DNA of 64,000 nt from Konateibacter massiliensis (GTDB lineage: Bacteria > Bacillota > Clostridia > Lachnospirales > Lachnospiraceae). The notes below the pieces were generated by a model. The model was not told the DNA's origin and did not search any database. It was given only the letters and a program-made list of their open reading frames with translations. Each line of letters opens with the position of its first letter. The first letter of the stretch is position 1. The position numbers and the translations under genes were made by a program. Below, in pieces: positions 37,504 to 47,039 of this stretch. The stretch lies in assembly GCF_900184995.1 (NCBI RefSeq), contig NZ_LT860099.1, positions 1,517,931 to 1,581,930 of the forward strand, read 5' to 3'.

Positions 37504-39039
37504 CTACTTAAGATACTCCTTTGCAATATTTCCCGCTATATATCTGGATATATTAAAGGTACGTGGTGTAAGCTTTTCTGATTTTTCCTTTATTTTATTA
37601 AAATATGCCCTTATACTGTCCTCGTCTTCGCCATAGGAGGTCAGAGTTTCTCCTTCATAGGATGCAAGCGCTTTCGCGGCATCTGCCGACAAGGAGGTGA
37701 GATAATAAAAGTCTCTGACTCCGCCGTAATCCATGCTGAACTCTTCTTTCTCTGCCTTTTCTATCGCATTTATGTTATAGCTTGCAATCAGATAATCAGG
37801 GTGACTAAACGCAAACACAATGTACGCTGCTGTCACGACCGTCAGACAATACCGAAACAGCGGAAAGCTTTCGCGGTATATGCATACCATAATTCCTGCC
37901 ATCAGCAGGGCTATCACCAGAAGTGACCAAAGTACAAAAAGTCTTAAAAAAGTAAAATGGTATATCTGGACATAGAGCAGCATACGGTACACGCTGGATG
38001 CAACCATAATATAAGTACATACGGATATCAGAGTGAGAAGCCCTTTTAGTGCCTTGCTCTCCTTAAAAAACGCCATACAGCACAAAACAATGAGAATATT
38101 GATAGCACATACAAACAACAGTTGAAAAAATCCTTCTCTCGCGTATTGCGCATAAGAATAATGTTCCGGCAGTTTCATACTAGCCGCAAATAATCCCATA
38201 ATCTGTACGGCACAGAACATAACATAGACCACGCTGATAACTCCTAAAAACGTGTTCGCAATAAGCGGTTCCAAAATTCTTTGATCCTTCACCTCTTCTT
38301 TGATGTTTTTCTTCGCCGCTCCGTTTATAAAGCAGTAAATACCGATATAGGCAAACAGTGCGGTAAGACATATCGAAAAGATATTCTGAAACACCTTTAA
38401 TCCATCTATCATATCGGCAAAAATATTAGCAAAAATCGCATCTGCACTCAAAAGCAGCGCCATAATAAGAAGGGTAAGCGGTACGGCAATCCCAAGTCCA
38501 ATCAAAATATATTTTATCTTTCCGTCTTCTTTTTTTTGCTTCTCCTTTACTGCCCTTGCCGCGTCCGCAAAAGGAAAAGGAATTGCCGCAATGCTCTCTA
38601 AGCCTAATACTGCAAATGACGCCAGATATTTTCCGATTGTCCATTTGGAATCCTCATAGAGCTGATGCAGGATAAAAATAACAAGAAGTACAAATATCGC
38701 TGTCTTGCTTAATATATTTATCTTCCAATCGTCCGTCAGGAAAATCGAGAGACCGAGCAGCAGAATGGAAACCATATAAAAGTAGGAGCCTTTTTTTAGC
38801 TCAAAGCCTAGCTTTCTTAAAAAAATAATATAGTAGGAAATCGTCCCCACCTGTAAAAGCGGCAGGGTAATACCGTCAGCGTTTTTGTACACGCAAAAGG
38901 TGTAAAAGACTGCATACAAAATACTTGCCAAACCAAAAAATTGATAATTTTCCTTTATTAACTTTCGTTCCTTTGATTCAATGTCCTCTGTTGTCATATA
39001 GGTTCTTGGTGTTAAAACTTTATTTTCTTCTTCCATCAT
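37504..39039 (-). CDS. DUF4173 multispanning membrane protein
   Basis: Integral membrane protein of about 511 aa and unknown function, with about 12 hydrophobic segments between residues 25 and 430. A DUF4173-like C-terminal soluble part contains DYLIASYNINAIEKAEKEEF and FSMDYGGVRDFYYLTSLSADA. The frame opens at 39126, overlapping the XRE gene. The ATG at 39039 has GGAGG 5 nt upstream and is preferred. It follows the DUF2975-XRE pair, a common grouping in Firmicutes. Confidence 0.8.
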   Translation of the reverse strand: MMEEENKVLTPRTYMTTEDIESKERKLIKENYQFFGLASILYAVFYTFCVYKNADGITLPLLQVGTISYYIIFLRKLGFELKKGSYFYMVSILLLGLSIFLTDDWKINILSKTAIFVLLVIFILHQLYEDSKWTIGKYLASFAVLGLESIAAIPFPFADAARAVKEKQKKEDGKIKYILIGLGIAVPLTLLIMALLLSADAIFANIFADMIDGLKVFQNIFSICLTALFAYIGIYCFINGAAKKNIKEEVKDQRILEPLIANTFLGVISVVYVMFCAVQIMGLFAASMKLPEHYSYAQYAREGFFQLLFVCAINILIVLCCMAFFKESKALKGLLTLISVCTYIMVASSVYRMLLYVQIYHFTFLRLFVLWSLLVIALLMAGIMVCIYRESFPLFRYCLTVVTAAYIVFAFSHPDYLIASYNINAIEKAEKEEFSMDYGGVRDFYYLTSLSADAAKALASYEGETLTSYGEDEDSIRAYFNKIKEKSEKLTPRTFNISRYIAGNIAKEYLK

Positions 39040-39058
39040 TTTTTCCTCCATTTCAGAG

Positions 39059-39289
39059 CTATTCACGCTCTTCATTCTCCCCGTCATCCTCCACATATTG
39101 CAGAATATCCCCCGGCTGACAGTCAAGTGTCTTGCATATTGCCTCCAGAGTGGACAACCGGATCGCTTTTGCTTTGTTATTTTTTAAAATGGAGAGGTTT
39201 GCCATTGTTATGTTTACCTCGCTGGCAAGCTCCGTCAAGCCCATTTTCCGCTGTGCCATAACCACGTCTAAATTTATTATAATAGCCAT
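39059..39289 (-). CDS. XRE-family regulator (YozG-like)
   Basis: 76-aa Cro/CI-type DNA-binding protein, essentially one helix-turn-helix domain: GLTELASEVNITMANLSILK and STLEAICKTLDCQPGDIL. An acidic tail follows. It lies 9 bp after the DUF2975 gene and 20 bp before the DUF4173 gene. It probably autoregulates the cassette, perhaps through the palindrome at 39819. Confidence 0.9.
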   Translation of the reverse strand: MAIIINLDVVMAQRKMGLTELASEVNITMANLSILKNNKAKAIRLSTLEAICKTLDCQPGDILQYVEDDGENEERE

Positions 39290-39298
39290 AGACTCCTC

Positions 39299-39745
39299 CT
39301 AAATCGTTAAGTCATTTTCCAATTTGTACGTTACCGCCTTATCAAACACAAGGGATAATACCTTGCTGAACAGCCCCGCTATGATAAACACCAAAATGAC
39401 CACGAGCACCGCAGGTGTCAGATATAAAAACAAGCGAAAACAGGTGATAAATGCAATGGAAAAGCTGTAGCTTCCCATTCGTTTTAAGCTGATCACATTT
39501 GCTCGTGTAAAACAGTCGTCCTTTAGCACGGATTGAAACATTTTCCGCAGCTCCCATATAATCAGAACCGCAAATATTCCTGATAAGAAAAACAGAATAC
39601 ACAGCTCAATATAATTTTCCGCAAAATATTTATTGTAATTTCCGTAAAATTTGATACTGATCGGAAGGGTAACGCAGACAAACATGCCCCCGAAAAACAT
39701 TGCATCCAATAACAGTTTTGTTAAAATAGTTATTTTATCCTTCAT
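39299..39745 (-). CDS. DUF2975 membrane protein
   Basis: 148-aa protein with four predicted membrane helices (about residues 8-28, 44-65, 94-114 and 118-140). It has the DUF2975 pattern CFTRANVISLKRMGSYSFSI between helices 2 and 3. DUF2975 proteins are almost always encoded beside a small XRE regulator, as here. Function unknown. Confidence 0.85.
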   Translation of the reverse strand: MKDKITILTKLLLDAMFFGGMFVCVTLPISIKFYGNYNKYFAENYIELCILFFLSGIFAVLIIWELRKMFQSVLKDDCFTRANVISLKRMGSYSFSIAFITCFRLFLYLTPAVLVVILVFIIAGLFSKVLSLVFDKAVTYKLENDLTI

Positions 39746-39782
39746 GATAACCTTGCCTCTTTTCTTTCATATCTTTTTCATT

Positions 39783-39811
39783 ACTATAGCACAGATATTT
39801 TTGCAATTCAA
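39783..39811 (-). promoter_or_regulatory. Sigma-A promoter of the DUF2975-XRE-DUF4173 cassette
   Basis: Minus-strand TTGAAT (39811-39806), 17 bp, TATAGT (39788-39783), about 38 bp before the start codon. Confidence 0.65.
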
Positions 39812-39818
39812 TATATTT

Positions 39819-39835
39819 TTATCGTTTTACGATAA
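39819..39835. promoter_or_regulatory. Palindromic operator candidate upstream of the DUF2975 promoter
   Basis: TTATCGT-TTT-ACGATAA, a perfect 7-bp inverted repeat, ends 7 bp upstream of the -35 element. Its size and position suit a small XRE dimer such as the product of the gene at 39059. Confidence 0.5.
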
Positions 39836-39847
39836 TTTTATGTTGCA

Positions 39848-39872
39848 AAAAGATATATTATGAATATCTTTT
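39848..39872. repeat. Short inverted repeat in the divergent spacer
   Basis: AAAAGATAT, 7 bp, ATATCTTTT: a perfect 9-bp inverted repeat in the 316-bp spacer between the DUF2975 gene and the plus-strand XRE gene. It has no T-run and no obvious gene beside it. It could be a second regulator site or chance in AT-rich DNA. Confidence 0.35.
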
Positions 39873-39958
39873 CCCAAAAGTCATCTCATCCATTATAGTA
39901 ATATTCTAGGGTGTATGATAAAATAAAAATTAGGATTAAAAGCGAAAACAATCACTCT

Positions 39959-40025
39959 ACCATAGGTTTACTTTATGTTATTCAACCTATGGTCGGTGGA
40001 AAAGCTTTACTTATTCACTTATAAT
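39959..40025 (+). promoter_or_regulatory. Inverted repeat and promoter of the XRE membrane regulator gene
   Basis: ACCATAGGTT (39959-39968) and AACCTATGGT (39984-39993) form a perfect 10-bp inverted repeat over 15 bp. A consensus -10 TATAAT is at 40020-40025, with only a weak -35 adjoining the right arm. The arrangement suggests an operator just upstream of, or overlapping, the -35 region. Confidence 0.5.
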
Positions 40026-40061
40026 AAAGAATAAGAAAAACAATCTGAAAAGGAGTTATTT

Positions 40062-40883
40062 ATGGATAATAAAAAAATGGGGAAATTTATTGCTGAATTG
40101 AGAAAAGCGAAGTCGATGACACAAAAAGATTTGGCTTCTAAACTGAATGTTACAGACAAGGCTGTTTCTAAATGGGAGCGCGGATTAAGCTACCCGGATA
40201 TCTCACTCTTACCAGACCTTGCCAATATACTTGGTGTAACCGCAAGCGAGTTATTGAATGGTGAAAAAAGCAATTCTGTTTCCGAAAATACTACAGTAAG
40301 TATTGATAACGCTTTGCACTATGCAGACAAAGCTGTGAAAAGCAAAGTGAAAAATCTACAGGTTATAGGTGCGGCAGCCTTCTCTTTCTTGCTTTTGGCT
40401 GGTATTATAGTATGTTCTATCTGTGACATGGCAATTTCGGGTGGTTTTACATGGTCACTCTTCCCAATTAGCTCCATTCTTTTTACATGGCTGGTCTTCT
40501 TTCCGGTCATTCGATTTGGAAAAAAAGGAATCGTGGGAACTATGATCGCATTAACTATTTTAATCATTCCCTTTTTATATGTGATTGATAATCTTGTCAA
40601 AGACAATCCATTTATAATGCCTATCGGCATAAGAATGGCAGCTATTTCTCTTGTATTTTTATGGAGTGTTTTTTTACTTTTTAAAATATTAAAAGACCAA
40701 AAATTGATGGCAGCGGCAATATCTTTTCTGATTGGTATCCCTGTATGCTTTTTCATCAGTTTTAGTCTTTCCCGCATAATAGATGAACCGCTCATTGATA
40801 CATGGGATGTCTTAACTTATTCTATTCTGGCGATTCTTTCCATTGTATTCTTTCTGCTTAATCTTAAGGCACAAAAAAAGTAA
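40062..40883 (+). CDS. XRE-family regulator with C-terminal membrane domain
   Basis: 273 aa. The helix-turn-helix (about 7-62) reads MTQKDLASKLNVTDKAVSKW with LLPDLANILGVTASELL. A linker is followed by about six hydrophobic segments from residue 104 to 268. Such membrane-tethered XRE proteins occur widely in Clostridia, and their signals are mostly unknown. The ribosome binding site AAGGAG precedes the ATG. The gene is divergent from the DUF2975 cassette and ends at a bidirectional hairpin. Confidence 0.85.
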   Translation: MDNKKMGKFIAELRKAKSMTQKDLASKLNVTDKAVSKWERGLSYPDISLLPDLANILGVTASELLNGEKSNSVSENTTVSIDNALHYADKAVKSKVKNLQVIGAAAFSFLLLAGIIVCSICDMAISGGFTWSLFPISSILFTWLVFFPVIRFGKKGIVGTMIALTILIIPFLYVIDNLVKDNPFIMPIGIRMAAISLVFLWSVFLLFKILKDQKLMAAAISFLIGIPVCFFISFSLSRIIDEPLIDTWDVLTYSILAILSIVFFLLNLKAQKK

Positions 40884-40912
40884 TGCTTTAGAAAAATATA
40901 ACTTTGTAAATG

Positions 40913-40953
40913 AATATGCGCTGATGTACTGTTTTGGCACATCAACGCATATT
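40913..40953. terminator. Bidirectional hairpin ending the GH43 operon and the XRE gene
   Basis: AATATGCGCTGATGT (40913-40927) and ACATCAACGCATATT (40939-40953) form a 15-bp stem with one mismatch over an 11-nt loop. It lies between the two convergent stop codons. The flanking T-content is moderate. Confidence 0.7.
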
Positions 40954-40963
40954 CTTACTGCTC

Positions 40964-43900
40964 CTATTTTACCGTAATCTTAATCTTTTGACTCTTTCCA
41001 TTAAAGGTTTTAACAGTAATCGTTGCAGTTCCCTTTTTTATTGCTTTTATTTTACCGGAAGCAGATACGGTTGCCACCTTCTTATTGCTGGAAGTGTAAG
41101 TAATTTTATTACTTGCCGAATTCTTTGATAACTTTACCTTTACCTGGAAGGTCTTTCCCTTCTTCAACGTCTTATTCGTTGCATTCAGACTGATCTTGGA
41201 AGGTGCCACCTTAACCGTAACCGTGCAAGTGGCTGTCTTTCCGTTTCCTGTTGTCGCGGTTATCTTAACCTTTCCCGTTTTCTTTGCCGTTATTTTTCCA
41301 TTCGCAGATACGGTTGCTATCTTTGAATTACTCGTCTTCCAAGTAACCTTCTTCGTTTCTGCATTTGCATTGGAAGGGGTCACCTCTGCTGTCAAGGTAT
41401 AGCTTTCTTTTACACCAAGCGTTAGCTTTTTCGTATTTAGTGTTACTTTTGCTGCAAGCGGTTCAAATAATGCGGTTACCGTCTTTCCTGCGGTTACCTT
41501 GGTATCCGTTCTTGATGCCGTTGTTACGCCGTCACTCCACTTCACAAATCGGTAGCCTGTTGCCGGAACTGCTGTTACAGTTGTTGCATTTTTACCCGCT
41601 GCTACACTCTGCTGTGTCTGTCCGCTGATACTTCCGCCTGTAGAAGCAAGATATTTTAAGGTATAGAATGTATTTGCCTTTACTGTAACGATTGCTTTCA
41701 CCGTCTTACTAACCAATTCTTCCGAATAGGTCATTTTTAAAATCGGCGAGCCGTCTGCTGCCCAGTGTACTCTCTTAATTCTTGCATCACGGCATGGATC
41801 ATACAGTGAGTTCTGACTTGCCCACTGGCATTGCTTCTTATAACACGCTTCACCTCTGGCATGATATACGAAAATCACATTTCCGTCTTCATCCACTGTA
41901 AATGAATTATGTCCCGGACCGTATTCACCTGCTACATCAGCAGAGGTTAATATCGGATAACTCTGTTTTACCCAAGAATTCACATCCAGTAAATCTGCGT
42001 CTGCATCCGCGGTCAAAAGTCCGATGCAATATTCTACTCCGGTTCCCGATGCTGAGAATGTGCAATATATTTTTCCGTCGTGAATCAGAACAGATGGACC
42101 TTCATTTACATTTTCATTAATACGCTCCCAGCTATATTCAGGAATGCTTATTTTAACACTGTCTGAAACACATTTCCACGGCTGATCCGGATCTATCTCT
42201 GCTATAAACAGAGAAGAATATCCGTCTGTCTGTGCCCACATCACATAATGATGTCCGTTATTCTCAAAATAGGTCATATCAAGAGAGAAACCTGTAAATG
42301 CCTGTGTATCTGTGCTTTTTGCCTGCATCTGCCCCATGGCTTCCCAAGAAGCAGGGTTCATGATATCTGCTGCGTTATTGCATCTTAATACATGCGGACG
42401 GATACTCCATACACTGCCAGAGCTTATACTTGATGTATAGAAAATATAATAAACTCCGTTGATATAGTGGAATTCCGGTGCCCATATATAGCGGTATTCC
42501 GTAGAGGAATTGTCACAATCCCAAATCGTAACTTCTGTTGCATTCTGTAATCCCTCAATCGTCGTAGCTCTTCTTAAAATAACTTTATCGTATCCATTTG
42601 TATCTGAAGAACCGTTCATCGGATAGGATGCCGTAAAGTAGTAGTAGCCATCCTCACCTTGAAAAATACACGGGTCTGCGCGATGCTCAATAAATGGATT
42701 CGCATATTCTGTCTGTTTAATTGTTCCTGTTATTTCATACGTTCCGCCCTTACTCAAATCTACATTGGAAAGATTCCAGCTTACATTCATATCTGTGGTA
42801 GAACCATCGCTGTAATTAGCCGTAACTTTTTTCGGTAGAAGCGATTTGATATCTGCCCCCGCATCTGCTGTTACAGTTACCGGTTCAATTCCGGTATTTT
42901 TAACAACACCCAGCTTATTCACAACACGGTCGTATTCTGTTTTGCTGACATTAAGTACACCACCTGCTGTTGCCCCATCCGGCCAGCTTCCGGTCTTCTC
43001 CACTGTTGTCGGTGTATAAGCGGCAGTGGTTGTTGCAAGAACTGTCTCAAAGTCTTTTGTCGTAGTTGCATAGGTATTTGTTGCGTCTCCCCAATAAATG
43101 GTATAAATACCTGTTTCATCATCATAGCTGCACTGTGGAGCTGTTGTAACGGCAGCACTTACTGCAAGCTTACGCTCATTTGTAAAATGAATCAAATCCG
43201 TTGAGTCAAATACATAAATATAGCTGGAGCTGGTAGAATTGCGGGCAATCATACCATATGTACCGTCTGCTTTTCGGAAAATATAAGGTGATGCAAGACC
43301 ATTTGGACTCGAGTTCTTTGATCCGCCTGCATTGTTGGCAAAGCAAATACCTGTGTTGGAATTTAATGCCGTATAGTCAACATTATCTGCGCTGTATGCA
43401 AGATGGAGACTCATTCCTAATGATGTTGTTTCAGTACTGTTGGTATATGCCATCAGATATCCATAATCCTCAGCACGGACCGTAATCGAAAAGTCTTTTT
43501 TCGCATCTAATTTTACCGTTCCGTTATTATATGAAATTGACGCCGATACGGTAAGTGTCACATCCTCTTCCCCAGAAGCCGGACGTTTTACCATTGTTCC
43601 GTCATTTGCAAGAACCTTCGTATTGCTGCTCTTCCATGCAATTGCAATCGGTGTTTCACCGATATTACCAGCTGTTGCAGGTAATGCAATACTGTCTGTA
43701 GTGCTTGACTTTACATGTAATGCCGCAACTGCTTCGTTAAAAAGATTTGTTATATTTGCCGCAACAACGGTAACTGTAAATTCTTTTGTAACAGTCAAAT
43801 CACCTGACGATAACGTTGCTGTCATTGTAACATTGACATTTTTATCAGTTGCCGGTCTTGTTACCTTACCGTCATTCGTAATAATCTCTGTATTGCTGCT

Positions 43901-46900
43901 GCCCCACGTAATCTGTGAGCCCTTTGAACCGGTTGCCGGAAGCTCTAAATCAGAAGTAACCGCACTGGTATCCCCCAACGTTAATGCTTCTTTGTCTATA
44001 GCCAGAATACCGTTGTTATACTCTTTTGTAATCGCATCCTGTGACAACGCCGCATCATATACCTTTACATTCCGGACGCCGCCTTTATAAAACTTATCGT
44101 TATACCCGGAACGTCCAAGTGCTGCAACCAATCCCGTACCAAAATCAGTCGTCGTATTGGTCTTGCTTGCAGTAGATACTTTTACACCATTATAATACCC
44201 GGTAATGCTGTCTGCCGTAATTACCGTCGTATACATTCCCCAGCCAGCGTCTGTTTTTGTGGTAGATGCCGCTGTTTCTGTATTATACGGTGCAGAAGCA
44301 TTATTGGACTTCGTCCATACCGACTTAAAATATCCACTTGGTGAAGCAGGATTCAACAACCAGTAATTCAATGGAAAGGTAGATGTACCCTCGCCATAAT
44401 ATTTGGTTTTGCTGCCAAAAAACATCGCACTGTAATCTCCCGAGCCTGTTTCGTTCTTTAACCATAACGAAATGGTCAATGCATCATGACCTTCAAACAC
44501 CGTACCAGGTATCGATACATACGCGGCAGTAGACCCGGCTGCTCCGCCCGGAAGTGTCAGCACATTATCTGCTATAGCTGCACCGTTTCCTTTAATCGTT
44601 GCTGTCTTGCCATTGCCGGAAACATCTTCAATCGTCGACCCGTCTGTGGTTCCGCTGACTTTTTCATCGGAAAAATCATATTCTGCCAAAAGATTTCCTT
44701 CATCCTGTGTTTCGTCAGGAGTTTCCTTAGAATATGCACTCATTAAAGTGTTGTATTCTTCTTTGGTAATATTCAATACCGTACCATGACGCGGCTTTGA
44801 CGGAAGACTGGCAGTAATTTTCGCAAAAACTGCATTTGATAAACTGTCCGTCGTTAACGGATAGTAACCACCGCTTCCGTAGTTATCCAGGAGAAGACAC
44901 CATTTATCTGAGTTGCTGTCATCCTGATTGAATTTAAAGCAAGTCGGCCCTTCCACACCGCTTTGTGATTTTAATGAAGCAGAAGTCACATTCTCCCATG
45001 TTCCAAGAAGTGTCTTTGATCTCTGTAAGAACGTTGTGGCTGCGCTTACTGATTCACCATCAACGGTTCCGGAGCCTTCATTTTTTGAGAAACGATAGAT
45101 ATATCCGTCATTTCCATTGACAACTGTCGTATCAATTGTCGATACACTTCTGTCAATCCATACCTGCGGCTCTGTAAAGGTGTAAAAATCTCTTGTTTTA
45201 CAATAATAAATCCTCTGTTTTGCATAGCTGTCATCGGCAACCTTTGATGCCCAGAATACAACATATTCACCTGTCAGTTCATCATAAAAAGCTTCCGGTG
45301 CCCAGGTACAGCCTGCATTAATACCGGCACTGACAGTCACCATACGCTGAGCGGACCAATTGACTAAATCTTCGGATTCCCAAACCATAATTGACTGGCT
45401 TCCGTTTTGCTGAGCAGTTGTCCAATTTCCGTCTTTTGCAATGCAAAGGTCCGTTGCTATCAGATAGAATTTGTCCCCTTCTGCTGACCTGATGATAAAC
45501 GGATCACGCAGACCTGTTGTTCCCAGTGTGGATTCTAATACAGGCTCTTCCTCATTGAGTTCTTCCCAATCTGTTCCATTCTGACTGGATGCAAAATAAA
45601 TCTGTTCCTCACCGGAGCCATTGCCTATAAAATACGCAAATAAGTAATCTGTTGTATCTGCAACTTCTGCCTTTGCTTTTACTGTCAGTTCAAATTCTTT
45701 TGTCAAAGTACTCCCGTCCAATGTAAGTACGGCTGTCAGAACAACATTCGTATCTTGATCCTGCCTTGTCACTACACCTGCCGGTTTCGTGTCATAACCT
45801 TCGTTTTCTTTGCTTTCAACAGAAACCACCTCATCATTTGAGGACTCCCATGTGATAACGGAACCATTTTCTCCTGTTGTCGGAAGCGTAATATTTCCTC
45901 TGATATCATCTGCGTTTGGAATAGTCAGCGTATTATAATCTTCCCCAAAGGGACTGATAACGGTTATGGAATAATCCTTTGTAAATATGGTCTCATCTTC
46001 ATAGGTTCCGGTTGCTGTAATGGTTATGGTTACCGGATCGGAACCCGTATAATGATAGGTACCGTCATCGTCAATTACCGTCGTATCCGAAGAAGACCAT
46101 GTCAGTGAAACTCCGTTTATCTCAGACGGAAATGAAAGGCTCTTTGTAACTGCATCTGCACTGCTGTTATCACTTAAGATTGTATCAAGCAAACCTGAAG
46201 TCACAATACTGCCAAGAGCCGCCGAATAGTTCTGATTAATCTGTTCTAAGGTCAAGGCTGTGCTGTAAATCTTAAAATCAGACAGTGTACCTTTGTATGC
46301 TGCATCAGGGCTATATAAGGATTTACCAATGTAACCGATACAGCTGTCTGTACTGTTCGCACTTAAAATATCCTGTATCTTATAGCCGGATGCGGTTACC
46401 TCTGATGCCTCACCATTTAAGTAATAAGTGACGTTTCCGTTATCAAATACAACATCTACCACATTTTTGTAAGTTGTAGACGGAGTCAATAATTTTGTTT
46501 TAGGTACACGAAGCTCTGTGGAACTGTTTTTGATAGCCGCCAGAATACTGTTTGCATAATTGCCGTCACTGGATATCGGCGAAACAAACAAATAGTTTGC
46601 TACATTTGGCCAAGTTCCAACCGTTGTGCCAAGTGTAAGCAGCCATGCGCTTGACTTTGTATTATCCTGAAAGGTTGCTTCGATTGTAAATGTTTCCCCT
46701 GTGATTGTACCGGATGGAATCTCCACATATTTAGACGAAGAGCCGTCAAAATTTAATACATTCCCAGAATCATCCGTTGTAAAATCCGAATCGGTAAACC
46801 CTTTTAAAGCGGCATTGTGCTCATTTCCCGTTAAGTCCGTCAGTTTTCCGTCCGCATGGCTCATGTCATAATGCACAACTAAATCATCTGTTATCGCTGC

Positions 46901-46996
46901 AGCCTTTGCTTCTATTAACGTTAACCCCTGAAACAGGGTTAACGTCATAGTAAAACTCAATATGGCTGCTAAAATTCTTTTTCCATATTTAATCAT
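40964..46996 (-). CDS. Giant secreted multi-domain GH43 glycosidase
   Basis: 2010 aa with a signal peptide (about 1-33, KRILAAILSFTMTLTLFQGL). Approximate order: LamG (35-260), two bacterial Ig domains (265-440), GH43-A (447-755), LamG (768-985), two Ig (985-1165), a degenerate GH43-like half (1175-1362), Ig (1365-1427), GH43-B (1432-1752), InlB-like repeat (1775-1845), two Big_2 (1850-2010). GH43-A keeps the base Asp (GLRDPFIIR), Asp (TIDTTVV) and Glu (VEGPTCFKF). GH43-B keeps HRADPCIF, FSLDMTYF and NEGPSVLI. The likely activity is alpha-L-arabinofuranosidase or beta-xylosidase type on plant polysaccharide. There is no LPXTG motif. It is last in a four-gene operon. Confidence 0.85.
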   Translation of the reverse strand: MIKYGKRILAAILSFTMTLTLFQGLTLIEAKAAAITDDLVVHYDMSHADGKLTDLTGNEHNAALKGFTDSDFTTDDSGNVLNFDGSSSKYVEIPSGTITGETFTIEATFQDNTKSSAWLLTLGTTVGTWPNVANYLFVSPISSDGNYANSILAAIKNSSTELRVPKTKLLTPSTTYKNVVDVVFDNGNVTYYLNGEASEVTASGYKIQDILSANSTDSCIGYIGKSLYSPDAAYKGTLSDFKIYSTALTLEQINQNYSAALGSIVTSGLLDTILSDNSSADAVTKSLSFPSEINGVSLTWSSSDTTVIDDDGTYHYTGSDPVTITITATGTYEDETIFTKDYSITVISPFGEDYNTLTIPNADDIRGNITLPTTGENGSVITWESSNDEVVSVESKENEGYDTKPAGVVTRQDQDTNVVLTAVLTLDGSTLTKEFELTVKAKAEVADTTDYLFAYFIGNGSGEEQIYFASSQNGTDWEELNEEEPVLESTLGTTGLRDPFIIRSAEGDKFYLIATDLCIAKDGNWTTAQQNGSQSIMVWESEDLVNWSAQRMVTVSAGINAGCTWAPEAFYDELTGEYVVFWASKVADDSYAKQRIYYCKTRDFYTFTEPQVWIDRSVSTIDTTVVNGNDGYIYRFSKNEGSGTVDGESVSAATTFLQRSKTLLGTWENVTSASLKSQSGVEGPTCFKFNQDDSNSDKWCLLLDNYGSGGYYPLTTDSLSNAVFAKITASLPSKPRHGTVLNITKEEYNTLMSAYSKETPDETQDEGNLLAEYDFSDEKVSGTTDGSTIEDVSGNGKTATIKGNGAAIADNVLTLPGGAAGSTAAYVSIPGTVFEGHDALTISLWLKNETGSGDYSAMFFGSKTKYYGEGTSTFPLNYWLLNPASPSGYFKSVWTKSNNASAPYNTETAASTTKTDAGWGMYTTVITADSITGYYNGVKVSTASKTNTTTDFGTGLVAALGRSGYNDKFYKGGVRNVKVYDAALSQDAITKEYNNGILAIDKEALTLGDTSAVTSDLELPATGSKGSQITWGSSNTEIITNDGKVTRPATDKNVNVTMTATLSSGDLTVTKEFTVTVVAANITNLFNEAVAALHVKSSTTDSIALPATAGNIGETPIAIAWKSSNTKVLANDGTMVKRPASGEEDVTLTVSASISYNNGTVKLDAKKDFSITVRAEDYGYLMAYTNSTETTSLGMSLHLAYSADNVDYTALNSNTGICFANNAGGSKNSSPNGLASPYIFRKADGTYGMIARNSTSSSYIYVFDSTDLIHFTNERKLAVSAAVTTAPQCSYDDETGIYTIYWGDATNTYATTTKDFETVLATTTAAYTPTTVEKTGSWPDGATAGGVLNVSKTEYDRVVNKLGVVKNTGIEPVTVTADAGADIKSLLPKKVTANYSDGSTTDMNVSWNLSNVDLSKGGTYEITGTIKQTEYANPFIEHRADPCIFQGEDGYYYFTASYPMNGSSDTNGYDKVILRRATTIEGLQNATEVTIWDCDNSSTEYRYIWAPEFHYINGVYYIFYTSSISSGSVWSIRPHVLRCNNAADIMNPASWEAMGQMQAKSTDTQAFTGFSLDMTYFENNGHHYVMWAQTDGYSSLFIAEIDPDQPWKCVSDSVKISIPEYSWERINENVNEGPSVLIHDGKIYCTFSASGTGVEYCIGLLTADADADLLDVNSWVKQSYPILTSADVAGEYGPGHNSFTVDEDGNVIFVYHARGEACYKKQCQWASQNSLYDPCRDARIKRVHWAADGSPILKMTYSEELVSKTVKAIVTVKANTFYTLKYLASTGGSISGQTQQSVAAGKNATTVTAVPATGYRFVKWSDGVTTASRTDTKVTAGKTVTALFEPLAAKVTLNTKKLTLGVKESYTLTAEVTPSNANAETKKVTWKTSNSKIATVSANGKITAKKTGKVKITATTGNGKTATCTVTVKVAPSKISLNATNKTLKKGKTFQVKVKLSKNSASNKITYTSSNKKVATVSASGKIKAIKKGTATITVKTFNGKSQKIKITVK
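40971..41548 (-). repeat. Direct repeat copy 1: 3' end of the 2010-aa GH43 gene
   Basis: About 580 bp encoding the end of the InlB-like repeat and both Big_2 domains. It is nearly identical, base for base, to 52177-52754 in the same orientation at an offset of 11,206 bp, with only scattered substitutions and no gaps seen. This indicates recent duplication or gene conversion between the first and last genes of the operon. Confidence 0.85.
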
Positions 46997-47039
46997 ACTG
47001 TTCTCCTTTTTTATTATCCGCGTCTTTATTTTGGTTGTT

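Noticed and set aside
37504-39126. Longest start (39126) for the DUF4173 gene
   Set aside because: It would overlap the XRE gene by 68 bp; the ATG at 39039 has a GGAGG at ideal spacing.
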